Assembly: GCA_021018815.1 (NCBI GenBank)
Contig: JAITYX010000004.1
Location: 8,937,501 to 9,001,500, forward strand
Source of the DNA: Talinum fruticosum
Lineage: Eukaryota; Streptophyta; Magnoliopsida; Caryophyllales; Talinaceae
Length of the DNA: 64,000 nt
Direction: 5' to 3'
Part shown: piece after piece, positions 1 through 11,870 of the stretch
Layout of the letters: each line of letters begins with the position of its first letter
Position numbering within the stretch: position 1 is the first letter of the stretch
Position numbers and translations under genes: made by a program
Notes under the pieces: generated by a model
What the model saw: the letters and a program-made list of their open reading frames with translations, nothing else
Told to the model about the DNA's origin: nothing
The model's database searches: none

Positions 1-829
1 TATAATTCAATGGACTAATTGATTTACTTCCATAGTTATGGGGGCTAAAACTTCAAGCATGGGTTCAAATGGAAATCACTTTTCTTGTGCACATTCTACC
101 CTTCAACAGTATTTTCCACCTATCACCCATTAAAAAAAAAAGGGGGAGAAATTTGAAAGAATATGAAAAAACAGAACAAATTTTCCAAGGGAAATATGCC
201 AATCTTTGTATTGGCTTGAAAGTCCAAACGAAAATTAATTGTTAATACCACCAATTTGGCAATTATTTAAATGAGTATTATCAAAGTTGATGGCGAGGAT
301 GGATGTAGAAGTGTATGCTGAAGAAGTCAAGATGGAATTTAGAAATTATTTATCCTCAAAGAGATAAGAGAGTTTTGTCTCTTGGGAGACATCCAATAAG
401 ATTGGAACGCTACAGTGAGATGAGAGAGTTTCATGTAAATTTTGATGAGGTTCAATCTACATACACTTTAAGATCAGCAAATCGAGTACCAAATACGCCA
501 TGTTTAGCAAGCAGTTGTTAGTTGTTAGTTTTTGAATAATTTGTTTGCATTAATTGTTTAAATTTGCTATTTCTTGAAAAAGTGTTTCGTAAAATAGCTG
601 TTTGAGGAAAAAATATTTGGTGAATTTTATTTATGTCTTTATGTCTAAGTTGTCTTTTAAATAAATAAATATTATTTTTATTGATCATTTTATTTTTTCA
701 AATATAATTATATTATGTTATGTATATAAATTATATTCATTTATAAAACTTTATTTTCTTACTATTTTTACAAAAATTTTATTCATTTTCTACCTAATAT
801 AATATTTATTATATTCAATTTAAATTAAA

Positions 830-870
<41 letters not shown>

Positions 871-1255
871 AATATAGGTTGGTGGCATATAACGTAATTT
901 CTCTAAACTTTTGGACAAATATGTCATTTTTACAAATAATTCTTCCAAAAGGCTAATGGGAAGAGATGTTTGGGGCCAAACAACTCTTTCAAACAACTGT
1001 CTAACCAAACACTAATTTAGCTTGTCTAATTTGGAAGTGAAAAATATGGGGAAAAATAGCAAAAAACTTTAAACATAACCACAGAGACAGATTCTGTGAG
1101 ATTTTTCACACAAATAGGTATATGAATACAGAGTTTTCTTAAAGGGTCCTCAGAAAGTCGAAAAACAATCACAAAATCAAAGAACTGAAAACAGAAATCT
1201 GCGCAAATGACCCTTTTCACAATGGAGACAAGAGATGAACCAAAGAGAGGAATTG
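1..1255. other. Gene-free AT-rich flank with an (AAT)n microsatellite
   Basis: I see no gene in this stretch. It is AT-rich and has an uninterrupted AAT trinucleotide run at about 830-869. Bases just below 1256 lie downstream of the HIR stop codon and probably include its 3' untranslated region. Short open frames here, for example 315-521, match no family I know. Confidence 0.6.
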
Positions 1256-2920
1256 TCATATATTGGCAGATGATCCTTGAAGCAGACCATCTCGAATCTG
1301 GGTGGCAATGTCGCGTACTGCTCCTGGACCGTGAGGAATAAAAACAGCTGAAGACTTGGAAGTGGCCCCTATCTCCTTCATGGTGTCAAAGTACTGAGTG
1401 ACGAGGACCATGTCCAGGACATCCTTGGCTGTGGTGCCTGGAACATTCACTGAGAATCCTAATACACTATCTCTGAGACCATCGACAATTGCTTGTCGCT
1501 GCCTGGCTATACCCATTCCAGCAAGGTACTTGGACTCCGCCTCTCCCTCTGCTCTCTTGATCTGTATGATCTTCTCTGCTTCTGCTTTCTCATTTGCTGC
1601 CAATCTTAATCTTGCAGCTGTCACGTTTCCAAAAACTCCTTTTTAGTAAAATCTCGTGTTGCCTTTTTTCAGTTTCTAAGGAGGATCACTAGCTTGGCTC
1701 TTTGCACTCGAAATGTGCATTGGAGTTATTTCTTGAAAACATTGCTTTTATACGTATAGTTCTCGATTTGGCAAACAGGTAATCTCGTCAGGATGGTGGT
1801 CTCAATTCAGCCAAGGGTCAAAATTTCTAGTTACATTATTTCTAATCTTATTTGCGGTCAGGTGGTCAAATACGGGTTAACTTACTAGGTCTATGCAATT
1901 TGTGCATGGCAGAGAATGGCACTAATGAACGGTCTAAATTCTAAAGCAGATGATAGTACTCTTACACACCTGCGTTAATTTCATTCATAGCCCGCTTGAC
2001 ATGTTCATCTGGTTCAATATCTACAATGAGTGTCTCAACAATCTCAAATCCATAAGCAGACATAGCCTGAGGAAATTCACAGTTCAGAATACCTCTAGAT
2101 TTCCCACAACTCAAATTATTGTTACATGGAAGTTACTTACTTTTTCGAGTTCTTCAGCAACTGCTCTGGCAATTTCACTTTTCTGTTCAAACACATCATC
2201 CAGGTTTAGCCTTGGAACACTGGCTCTGATCACTGAAATAAGTCAGAAGAAAGAGCATCAGAAACCACCTATTTCCTTCAAAGATTTCAGTTTCTGAACT
2301 GAATCATTTGGTATTATTTCTTTTATACTATGTACCATCAAAGACATAGGCTTGAATCTGGGAGCGAGTGTTGCTCAGCTTGTAGAATGCATCATTTGCT
2401 TTCTCGACCAGGGCACGGTATTGAATTGAAGCAACAACATTGACAAATACATTGTCCTGCAATGATCACAAGTTTTATACAGTGTTATCGATCACCTGCT
2501 CTGTACCCATTCAAATCGCATTTAGTTACATCATCTTTCTGATGTTGTTTTATCCTTGAATGAGTTGTTGAAACAGTAATAACTCTTAGTATTAACTACT
2601 CTGACATATAACCATCAAAATAAAACCTGAAACTTGTGGATGGGTCTTACTCTTCCAAAAATGGATATGACTACATGAGTACATCCAGGTTAAGAAAAGA
2701 TTAGCATGTAGAGATGGAGAGAGGGAGAGACCTTGGTCTTGGTCTCACAGCGGACATCCAACTGCTGGACTCGGAGGGTGAGCTTGCCAGTGATCTTATC
2801 ACCGATGAACCAAGGAACGCAATGGCAACCTGGCTCGAGTACATCGTTGTACTTTCCAAATCTTTCCTTGATTGCCACGGTGGACTGGTCTACTTGCACG
2901 CAGCACAACATGTTCCCCAT
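1256..2920 (-). CDS. HIR: Hypersensitive-induced reaction (HIR) protein, SPFH/prohibitin family
   Basis: Complete five-exon gene. Coding exons on the minus strand are 2920-2732, 2456-2336, 2232-2141, 2066-1970 and 1617-1256. They total 861 nt, or 286 aa plus TGA, which is the usual HIR length. All four introns are GT..AG and the phases agree. The protein starts [19 protein letters not shown]: Gly2 is a likely N-myristoylation site and Cys6/Cys7 likely palmitoylation sites, as expected for a membrane-microdomain protein. The SPFH domain fills most of the chain. A helical stretch ([20 protein letters not shown]) and the family C-terminus [13 protein letters not shown] follow. Known role of the family: plasma-membrane raft scaffold that oligomerises, associates with NB-LRR immune receptors and promotes defence cell death. 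The paralogue number cannot be assigned. Upstream, a CT-rich leader with a probable 5'UTR intron extends to about 4.4 kb. Confidence 0.94.
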
Positions 2921-2929
2921 TATTCTTAG

Positions 2930-4290
2930 CTTTAATGTGCTTAGTGCAGTGCTTACTCAAGCCCTCCTAAAATTCCAACCAGGTTAAGGTTAAATTGATG
3001 ACCAGACTTTATGTGTGTAATGTACATAGTAAAAGGATAGAAGCTCAAATCAAAACTTCATGGAAACTACACTTGCTTTTCTAACCACATTGATATCATA
3101 AATTGCCAAGTAGACTGTAAAACAAATTTGAGTAATTATAACACACGCACATAGTTAAGGAAGAATTGAAAGTACTTTTTATGAATACAATTTCTTTTAA
3201 AATTGAATCTAATGTCCCAACAAAAGCTTGAGTTAAATGCTATTTCTCATTCTAGGATTCACTAATTTTAAAATCAACATACAGTTAGTAGTAGAATTAG
3301 AAATTTACAAAAATATAGTAGGGAAAAGAATTATCTCATCTAATCTCGCAGTGCACAAAAACTTTAACTCAATCGCGCTATTATTGTCGTAATTAACTTT
3401 GTATATATGGTTAAATTTTGTAAACTTTGACTAAATTTAATTTCAAAAAAATTTAATTAAAAAATTAATGAGTTTAATGTTTCAACAAATTGTTAGCAAA
3501 ATAATTCTGCTAAAGTTTCTAAAATATTTTTAGTTATCTATTTTGTATTTGTGAGAAAATAATGGTAAAAGGTGATAATACACATTTGGAGATCCAAGAA
3601 AGTCAACTACGATAATAGTAGTGAAACATATATATTACCAGTGTAAGCTAATAAAGAGAGACACTTCAAAATCCACGATACACCTACGTAGTTGTCTTAA
3701 TATGAGTAAGACTAGGTTTAATTCCTTTTACCTTGCGTACACCGATATTGTATTGTACTAGTTTTTTTATGACTCATCTTAATTTGTTTTTTAAAAGGGG
3801 TCATAATAATGAGAATATTATCTTAGTTTTAAATCATCATTTTAATTAGAATATTGTACTATATTAAATTAACAAATCTTAACATCTATGTTTTAATCTT
3901 TTGGTTTGTATCACCTTAATGATTAGGCTTTCTTTCCTTCACCGATAAACAACTAAAATAAGACGGTAAGTACAAAGAATATTAGATACCCTTCTCTCAC
4001 GAGTTCTACTAATATTTTCATCAATAAGTATACATAAAAATTCTTTCAAAGGTAATTCTAAACCTCATAACACATCCTAATTTGATAATACAATTAGGTG
4101 CCCTATTACCCTCTATGAAAATATCACTATAAAAACATGGTTAATTAAATTAGAAGGGAAACAACCTTATGACTTATGCATGAGAAGTGTTTTCTCAACT
4201 CGATATTTGTAAAAACCAACCTCTTAGATGTAAACTTGCAGATGATTATGAAGATTATGAACAAAATGAGTGTGTGCAATAGAGAGAGAG

Positions 4291-4336
<46 letters not shown>

Positions 4337-4430
4337 CCTGATTCCAAGGCAGATGAGCAAAAGGAAACAGAGAGAGGCAGAGAAGGGGAAGGAAGGGGGT
4401 TTGGCTATTGGCTAAGCTAGCAAAGCAATG
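2930..4430 (-). promoter_or_regulatory. Probable HIR 5' leader with a 5'UTR intron
   Basis: Inferred. On the minus strand a CT-rich stretch (4430-4338) ends in CAG followed by GTTCAT at about 4337, which would serve as a splice donor. An acceptor-like CTAAG lies only a few bases before the HIR ATG (2920). HIR genes commonly carry a 5'UTR intron, so the roughly 1.4 kb between could be one. No protein-coding signal is visible in it. RNA reads would be needed to confirm. Confidence 0.4.
4281..4331. repeat. (GA)n/(CT)n microsatellite in the HIR leader
   Basis: Nearly pure GA dinucleotide run on the plus strand, CT on the HIR sense strand. It sits at the start of the inferred 5'UTR intron. CT-rich tracts near transcription starts are common in plant core promoters (Y patch), so this may contribute to expression. 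That role is inference. Confidence 0.75.
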
Positions 4431-4439
4431 GCAAAGAAA

Positions 4440-6210
4440 GTCAGCAGATATGGCCTTTCTTTTTATGTTGGTGGCTACCCAGTTAAGTTCTAATCAGATA
4501 TGGATATTATTTTGGGTTTGATTAGTCAAAAGGATTTAACTAATGCAGTTCTATTTTATGATATCCCCATCTTCTTTATTGATTTCTGCAAGCTGCTTCT
4601 GTGAAATTTCCAGCTCATTTCACTAGAAGTTGCTCGGAGATCTTTCAATAATTGTTAAACTACTCTTTAGAATACATGCAATATACCAAATTACGTCTTT
4701 GACCTAATAGTTAAGATTAAGATCTTGGGCATATTAGTTCTCTAGTTCGATTCTTCCCTTCCCCATCATATTGTATTCATGTTTTATTACTCTTTACAGC
4801 TCATTCAGATATAGATAATTTGGATGAAAGCTAAAACATAATTTTTGTAAAATGACACTTATTTAAAGGGGTGGTCTCGAATAAAACTAGTACTGCCCTT
4901 TATTTTTTGGACATTCTCCTTATGTTGAAAATAGATAAGTTGCTGGGTACACCACATCAATCACTAGACAATTTACTAGAATTTGTAAAATATATGCATT
5001 ATAATGAAAAAAATCCCTTTACATCACATAAGGCAAAATAGTAATTATCTGCAAATAAGATCGTTCTACATAAAACTCACTAGAATTGAATAATTTGAAT
5101 CCTTAAGAGCTAAAAACCTAGCTGACATTTCTTTATACAGTCATATACTCCACGAGAATTATTCTTGCATTCTAACATTTTTTAAAAAATAAAAAAAAAG
5201 TTTTCAAGAGAACCTGCAATATATAGGATAAATCTGAAGTGAATTGAATAATGTGAATCCTTATACATGCCATTCAAAGTCTATTTTTGTTGAATATAAT
5301 AGCGATTTGGACAATATTTAAATCACCAATTGCAAGGTTCATGGCGACCCTTGATGAGGAAGTCCTGGGCACGTAGTTGTCAACGAAAAAAACCCCACAC
5401 AGAAAGAGAGAGAGAAAATCATTGGTGCTGCTAAGCATTGACAATTTGACACATTCTTTAGTCAATGTTTGAAAAATAAAATGGAGTAATATCTGGTGCA
5501 ACTTCTCCCTGGTAAAGTGGATAGCTGGGAGTTTACAATGATGGATGTTTGTTATCGGCGGTAAAGATGTCGTCAGAAATGACGGTGGAAATCGCCGGAG
5601 AGGGAGAATAGAGGTGTTGGGAAGGTAGAGAGAGATGAAAGGGGTGGAGCTTCTCCCTGGAAAACTTGAAGGGGAGGGCGGCAACAATGGAGGGGATGGG
5701 AGTTGCCGGCAATAATGGACGTTGTCAATAGGATACGGTTGAATAATTTCCAATAACAAAAAAGGGGCGAGTAATTTTGATAACCACTAAAGACAACTCT
5801 ATTTATAAACTTTAATTGACTTTAAAATTATTTATTTGGTTTTTAAAATATATTTTTATATTTAATTAAAAATGATAAAAATGATGGGTTGTGATTGATT
5901 CGGAATAAATGTAAGGTAGAGATTTACATAAATTACGATGATTTCATAAGGCGACAATCATTATCAGTATATATATCTTTCTTCAACCACATTGTTATCC
6001 TATTATAAAGAGTTGTTGCCTCTAACATCTCTAATATTAATTTTTTTTACTAAATAGTACGGATGTTACTTTTATATATATTTTGAAGTTCTTCAAAGAA
6101 AATTAGTGTGGCTCTGAGCTTAACCCCGAGAAAAGGCCTCACAAATTGTCCAAGAGATGAAGAAACTGAGAAGTGAGGAGCTGAACAACCACGCAAAGCA
6201 AGCCCCTGGA
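4440..6210. other. Intergenic DNA upstream of HIR, with a tRNA-like SINE trace
   Basis: No gene recognised. At 4699-4756 there is a tRNA-like arrangement: a TAGTTAAGA A-box-like block, then GTTCGATTC (B box) about 35 bp later. This suggests a SINE remnant. A 161-codon minus-strand open frame at 5274-5759 is proline/serine-rich low-complexity sequence with no family resemblance and is not called. Confidence 0.4.
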
Positions 6211-6218
6211 TTGAATGA

Positions 6219-6690
6219 TAAATGGCAACCACCAACTCGAGATATACTCAAAAGTAAATGTGGATGCGTCAATTCAATATGGTGGATGGGTCGGAATGGG
6301 AGTAGTAGGTAGAAACAACAGTAAAACGAGTCCAAGCCACCTGGACAGTGAGTATAGCAGAAGCAAGAGCGGCCCTCTACAGCATTCAATTAACGAAGCG
6401 CTTCAACTTCGAGAGGATCAACATTGAATCGGATTGCCTTTGTCTTAATCAAAGAGTCTCCAAATCTCCAGTTTTTCTTAGTAACTTTGATATTGTTTTA
6501 GATGATTTTCTTTTTATGTCCCATAACTTCCTTAGTTATTTGTGGTCTTATGTTAAGAGGGATAGAGACACGGCGGCTCACCATTTGGTCAAAGTACTTC
6601 CATCGGATCAAGAACAAATATGGATCGGAATTTGTCTTATACCGATTGAAAACTATGTCTGCATGGATTCTTACCAATGAATTGAGACCA
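6219..6690 (+). pseudogene. Decayed RNase H-like domain of a non-LTR (LINE-type) retroelement
   Basis: Three reading frames each carry part of a plant RVT_3-type RNase H domain. First comes KWQPPTRDILK, the usual W-x-P-P entry to the domain. A shifted frame then gives VNVDASIQYGGWVGMGVVGR, including the first catalytic-type Asp of the NVDA motif. After a second frameshift comes IAEARAALYSIQL and NIESDCLCL, carrying the Glu and Asp of the AEA and ESD motifs. The domain is terminal in many plant LINE ORF2 proteins and also occurs alone. Two frameshifts make it nonfunctional. No reverse transcriptase is seen upstream, so it is a 3' fragment. Confidence 0.7.
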
Positions 6691-6734
6691 TTTTTACCTT
6701 CAAAAAAAGAAAATTACATGTCTAGAGGCTAGAG

Positions 6735-7173
6735 CTATAGGATAGAAGATGAATTAGCCTTCATGTTTGCACTCTTTTGGATATCACAGTGTGTTTGTTT
6801 GTTTTTGGGGATATCGATATTGTTTTTCTTTTTCTTTTTGCTTTTTGGATATCAATACTGTACAAGATTAAATATTTTTAATGACGAAAAATTGTGATGG
6901 GAAAACTCTATTACTTGTATACTACCAGCAACTTGACTCCGAAAATATGAACACTCATTCTCACATGAACCATAGCAGTTGTATAATTTTAATAACATAA
7001 GCACTTGTGTTGTGGCATATGTTTTTTGCTCCAGTAAACTGAAAAAGTATTTACAAATCTATAACCAACTAAACCAATCAAACCAAACTGATATATGTGT
7101 GCTTTCTATGCCTTTACTGACTTGCTTCCATATTGTTCATCATACTACTTTTAACTAGAACTGCAAGCCCAAT
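6735..7173. other. Short intergenic spacer downstream of the cystinosin homologue
   Basis: No gene or repeat recognised. It probably contains the 3' untranslated region of the minus-strand cystinosin gene. Confidence 0.5.
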
Positions 7174-10100
7174 TCAAATATGGTTTGATGGTGCATGATC
7201 AGGATCTTTCAGCAGAGTCTCCTCGCTCGTTTCATCAAGCTTAGAAGGAAGACTTGGCTTGTTGCCACGATAAAGAACATAATGTTGCAACATGAAGAGA
7301 AGATCAAAGAAAATAGAAACCTGCACAACATTTCAACATCACTAAACATGCTCCATGAGAAACAGGGGCTATGGAATAAGGGGTTTTTTAATGCCGGGAG
7401 AGGGGTTGGGGGGGTATTTTAGCAAAACCATTTTTCAAATCGGACTTTGGGTTGGTTAATTTTGAATCGGATTAGAATTCACCACTAATGTAGTATTCGG
7501 GTAGGATCTAGCAGAGGGCGGGGTCTTTAGGCTATTTTGAGGTTTCATGTTGATTTTGTCAAATAAGCTTGTCAGACAATTGCATTTAATACTAGTCATG
7601 CAAATTTCAAATACAATAGGTCCGGGTAGTCAGTTCAGTTCGTCGATCAGTTCAGTTTGAATTCAGATCAATATTGGTCAAGCAAATTATTGCCAGATAG
7701 AAGGTGGCCGGGGGGAGGATGAGTTCCATACAAGTGAGAGTAAAGTCTTCCCAATGTTTCCATAGAAGTTCATCCAAGAACCTACAAGCACAAATGTACA
7801 TTATTAATTTAGAACAAGTATATATAATTGCAGATGTAGTTGGCTAGTAGGAATGAAAAAAAGGAATATCATTGCATTATGCAGTTGATCAATATGAATG
7901 AACAAACAATCCACCTTGATCAATAGATTGCACAGCCATTTGTCCATAATTAGTCACACCTCCAAGAAAATCCAATAAAATGTTTCCAATGCTGAATCCA
8001 TCTGTGCTTTTCCTGCAGAAGTTCATAACCGCCTACATACCAAAGTAATGAAGTGCATTTTAATTTCCTCTTTGTGAAACAATACATTTTAATTACCTCT
8101 TTGTGAAACAAATTCTTTTAGACACCATACCTGACTAGCAACATATTGATTTGTAACCATGGATAAGTTCCTTCCCTCAAAGGCTCAAACACAACTATTT
8201 TGACATATCTCAGTCTCTAAGACACTGAATCTCATGACATTGTATATGCAGACTTCTAATAAAATAATATTGGCATCTGTAATATTGAATCTTGAAAATA
8301 GTACTGAAATTGTCGCTGCTTATTGCATTGAAATGGGATTGAAGATATCAGTTATTTGCAACCTTCCTCTTGGTGAACAAGAGATTGTTTTCCAAAAGGT
8401 CTACTGAAACATTTGCATTTTCTTTTTCCAAAAAGTAACCATACAAACAGCCAAACAGGGGAGGCAAGCCATGTAGAAGGGGTAGGTGCAGCCTTGGTAA
8501 GCACAGAAACGGGGTGTCAAACATCAGAGTACTCAGGCAAGCTAACAAAAAGAAATAAAAGAGGAAAGCAGAGCAACAAAAATTAAGGTTAGAGCCAACT
8601 CGAACCTGAGGGATATATTTAATGACCGTCATGATGACTTGAATTGTGCTGCAACATTGATATTTAAAGAAAAAAATCCACTTTCAGAAAAGAAATCATC
8701 ACATGTGTAACATAAGTCATACAAGTTACCATTCAACCATGTCACAAGCTAGAAAAATAGCCAAATGAATAAAATTGTGAGGTGGCAATGGCTTTGACTC
8801 GGTGTAAATCACAGAGCAGATCCACTAGACTCTAGGCGCTGGTTGTCTGAGCAAGGAGTGAAAACTTCGGCTGACCACTGAAACTCCAAAATCTAATGAC
8901 AAGATGCCAACTTACATTATCTCACAAACAAAACTCTACAGAAATTTTTTTCTGGTTCACATATGTGTGCTATGATCAAGTTTGGAACTTGAATTCAACC
9001 ATTAGGATGGTTTCACCTTCATGATCCAGCTTGGGGCATGAGATTTCACTAACCATTAGTGTCTTGACCATTCGGTTTCAGAAGTCACTCCAATTAGACC
9101 AGTAATAGAAAATGTAATTAGCGGCAATGGAAAGTTGGATACAAGGGCTGGACTAATGATAACACTGAAGGCGAAAGGATGTTTCCTATATTGTCACTCA
9201 TCGTCAGTGCATTTTATTTAAACTCGTAATTTCCAACTTAAATTTGGCAGACATTGAACATTCTCAGATGAACATGCACACTTGACACTTCTTTTTAAAC
9301 CAATAACACACAAAATTTCCGGAAAGTTGGCAACTCACACACATGAACATGGCTAAGACTTTAGTAAGACATAGTTGACTGTGAGTAATCTAAGGTCCAT
9401 CCTTTCCAATATTGTGCAATATGTAATGGATGTTGGAATCATCAAAAAATGATCTTTAATACAATTCAGTTTCTACCATTGAGTCTAATCTTATGCCGTA
9501 AATCTTATATTATACATATTTCTGGATTTTATTCCACTGTATTTTGTTTTCTTAAGATAATAAACCTAGGTCAAAATAAGATTAATTCAATGCATCTTTT
9601 AGCCCCTGGAATGCCACCAGATGTTTGCTAGTATCGTATCCCATGGCTAAGCAGATCTCAATCAAACATATCAAATACGAATGATCCACATTACAGATAG
9701 AAAAATTGCATCTGTTCTTATGGGATCTAAGTAGATCCAATCTAAGTCTTAACCTTCACACATATCATTCCAATATATAGATTTAGAATATTAACCGGAA
9801 GAGGGGTCTTACTTGAAAACAGAGATCAACCAGAGCCAAGAATGATTTGGCAAAGCAATGAATACACAAATCGCAGCAGCCAACCATGCTACAGAAACAA
9901 GTGCGAAGGCAGACTTCGAGAATTTCTGATTTCCACGCTGCAGAGAGATTAATACACAATGACATTAGATTTGACAAAAGATAGACAGGGCATATATGAT
10001 TGAATCATTATAAAAATCCAGTTTCCACCATAGAAAATGACGAAGGGGCAACATACTTCATAGATAAATATCTGGAACAACGTGAATGCAGTCAATATAA

Positions 10101-11870
10101 CAGCATGGATAGAAAATGCTACATCATTCGCTGCCACAGGTATCATCTGCAACAAAATTATCATCAGATGGGTACATCATATCTCTTGGGCGGGGAACTA
10201 TGCGGAAGAGGTAAGAAAGGGATTTGATGCATAATGATTGTACAATGGCTGAGATTAAGGCTTCAGAGATTAGGCAAATCCACAATATTCAAATAAACAT
10301 TTTGAAGGCATCAAAACAATCATACATCCTCATAAGCATTTATCCCAGAAGTGGTTGTATCTGCAGCGTAAAGATCTTAAATTCAGAGATGGGAGCAGTC
10401 AGTAGAAAAATTCCAATTATTTATAGCAAGAATACTAGTTTCTGCTAACTTAATCACACATATGAAGCTCCCACTGTCCTTTACAAAGGAAAATATCTTG
10501 GTTGAAGCCAATGAGATATATGCAGCTTTGGCTCCCATATATTTGCCTCCTTAAGCAGCAAACCTACAATTCCGCCTAATGTGGCAAGTTCACAACACGG
10601 ATGAGTTTCCAACATTCACTTAATAATCACCAGTGATGACATAATTAGTTCCCCCAAAAGCCTGCTATCATTACGTCAATAGGGTGATAATCAGTGGGAT
10701 AGGTACAATAACAACCATCAAGAATGCTTCCGGAATCTCTAAATCGATTATGAGGTACTATGAATAGTGCTTTTGAAGGGTTAAGTATAAGCCATAAAAA
10801 TAAAGTAACAAGCACATAATGTGGATTAATACATTTCTTTCTGGAAAGAAGAGGAAACTTTACCTAAACATTAATCTCAATAGTTTAGTCAAAGACATCA
10901 ACATAATCCCCTTCCAGTCATGTATTTTGATATAATTGCCTTTCTCCAAAATGGTAACAAATTTTGCCACAACAATAAAGTGGACACCAAGTAGATACTA
11001 TGAACAATTCACCACACTTTTGATTCTTTGCAAGGCATCAAATACTATTAAATGATAACCCTGGAGTACATATTCCCACCTACAAATTGTTCTTGCTCCA
11101 CAATATGAACAATTCTGTTATCGTGAATGAACAATCTATAGGTGGGAGTATGTACTCCGAGGAGTAAGGTATAATTTACCGAATGTTAGTAGTTGACCAA
11201 TGACCAACTCTAGGAAGTGCCAAACATACCCACCCAGTTCACGGAAGAGATTGACAGACATGAAAAATACTAACCACCATCGCCACTGAAATCCAGGAAA
11301 AATGTCAACAGCCAGTTCCATAAACCTTCCCCCTCCCGCCCAAAAAAAAAAAAGAAATTAAACGTCAATGGAAGTTAATCAATGATGATAAGAACTTGCT
11401 TCTTACCTTTTTCATTTGCCCCTCAATAATCATGAATGAAAATTTAATGAATGAAACCATCGCTTACATGGGATATAGAGAGAGAAAGAAAAGGGACATC
11501 AGCTCACCTCATTAGATCCATATTTTTCACGGTACTGGCTCTGAACAGCAGAACTGAAGTAAAGGGTTGCATTATAAATGAGGTATGAGCTGTGCTTGGT
11601 CAAGTTCAGAACCACGAAATCAAAATTCAACCCCACCACACTGCCACCCCACAAATGTAAATCAATTCGATTAAGAAAACAAAAGCCCATTTCAATAAAC
11701 TCCAACGGAAGAAGAAATAAGATCAAAATCAGAAGAGAAAGAGCAAACCATTTACGGCGGAAATTCAATATGACTTGAGGATAGAAGCTGATAGACCAAG
11801 ACAAGAAGGCGATCCATCCCAGAGCCTGGTAGGTGATCTCCAATGGAAACGAATTCCACTGGCTTCCCAT
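7174..11870 (-). CDS. CTNS: Cystinosin homologue (PQ-loop lysosomal/vacuolar cystine transporter)
   Basis: Complete eight-exon gene: 11870-11749, 11640-11508, 10146-10057, 9937-9813, 8648-8606, 8032-7915, 7781-7732 and 7320-7174. These total 828 nt, or 275 aa plus TGA. All junctions are GT..AG and in phase, including a 43-nt exon. The protein begins MGSQWNSFPLEITYQALGW. The two PQ-loop repeats are visible: FYPQVILNF (Pro31-Gln32) and IKYIPQAVMNF (Pro170-Gln171, across an exon junction). Conserved family blocks GLNFDFVVLNLTKHSSYL and SIGNILLDF are present. Seven membrane segments are expected. Known role of the family: proton-coupled cystine export from lysosome/vacuole. The polar C-terminus (KLDETSEETLLKDPD) is variable in the family. 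An in-frame upstream ATG at 11921 would add 17 residues, but 11870 matches the family start. Large introns hold a fold-back repeat at 11059-11162. Confidence 0.94.
11059..11162. repeat. Fold-back (inverted repeat) in cystinosin intron 2
   Basis: Arms 11059-11092 and 11129-11162 are reverse complements at 29 of 34 positions, sharing the core GGAGTACATA and CCCACCTA, with a 36-bp spacer. This is the shape of a small MITE or fold-back element. It is the right size to form a stable hairpin in the intron RNA. No target duplication was recognised. Confidence 0.7.

Noticed and set aside
5274..5759. 161-codon minus-strand open frame rich in Pro, Ser and Leu
   Set aside because: Low-complexity composition, no domain, no neighbouring splice or promoter logic. 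It arises from a purine-rich plus strand.
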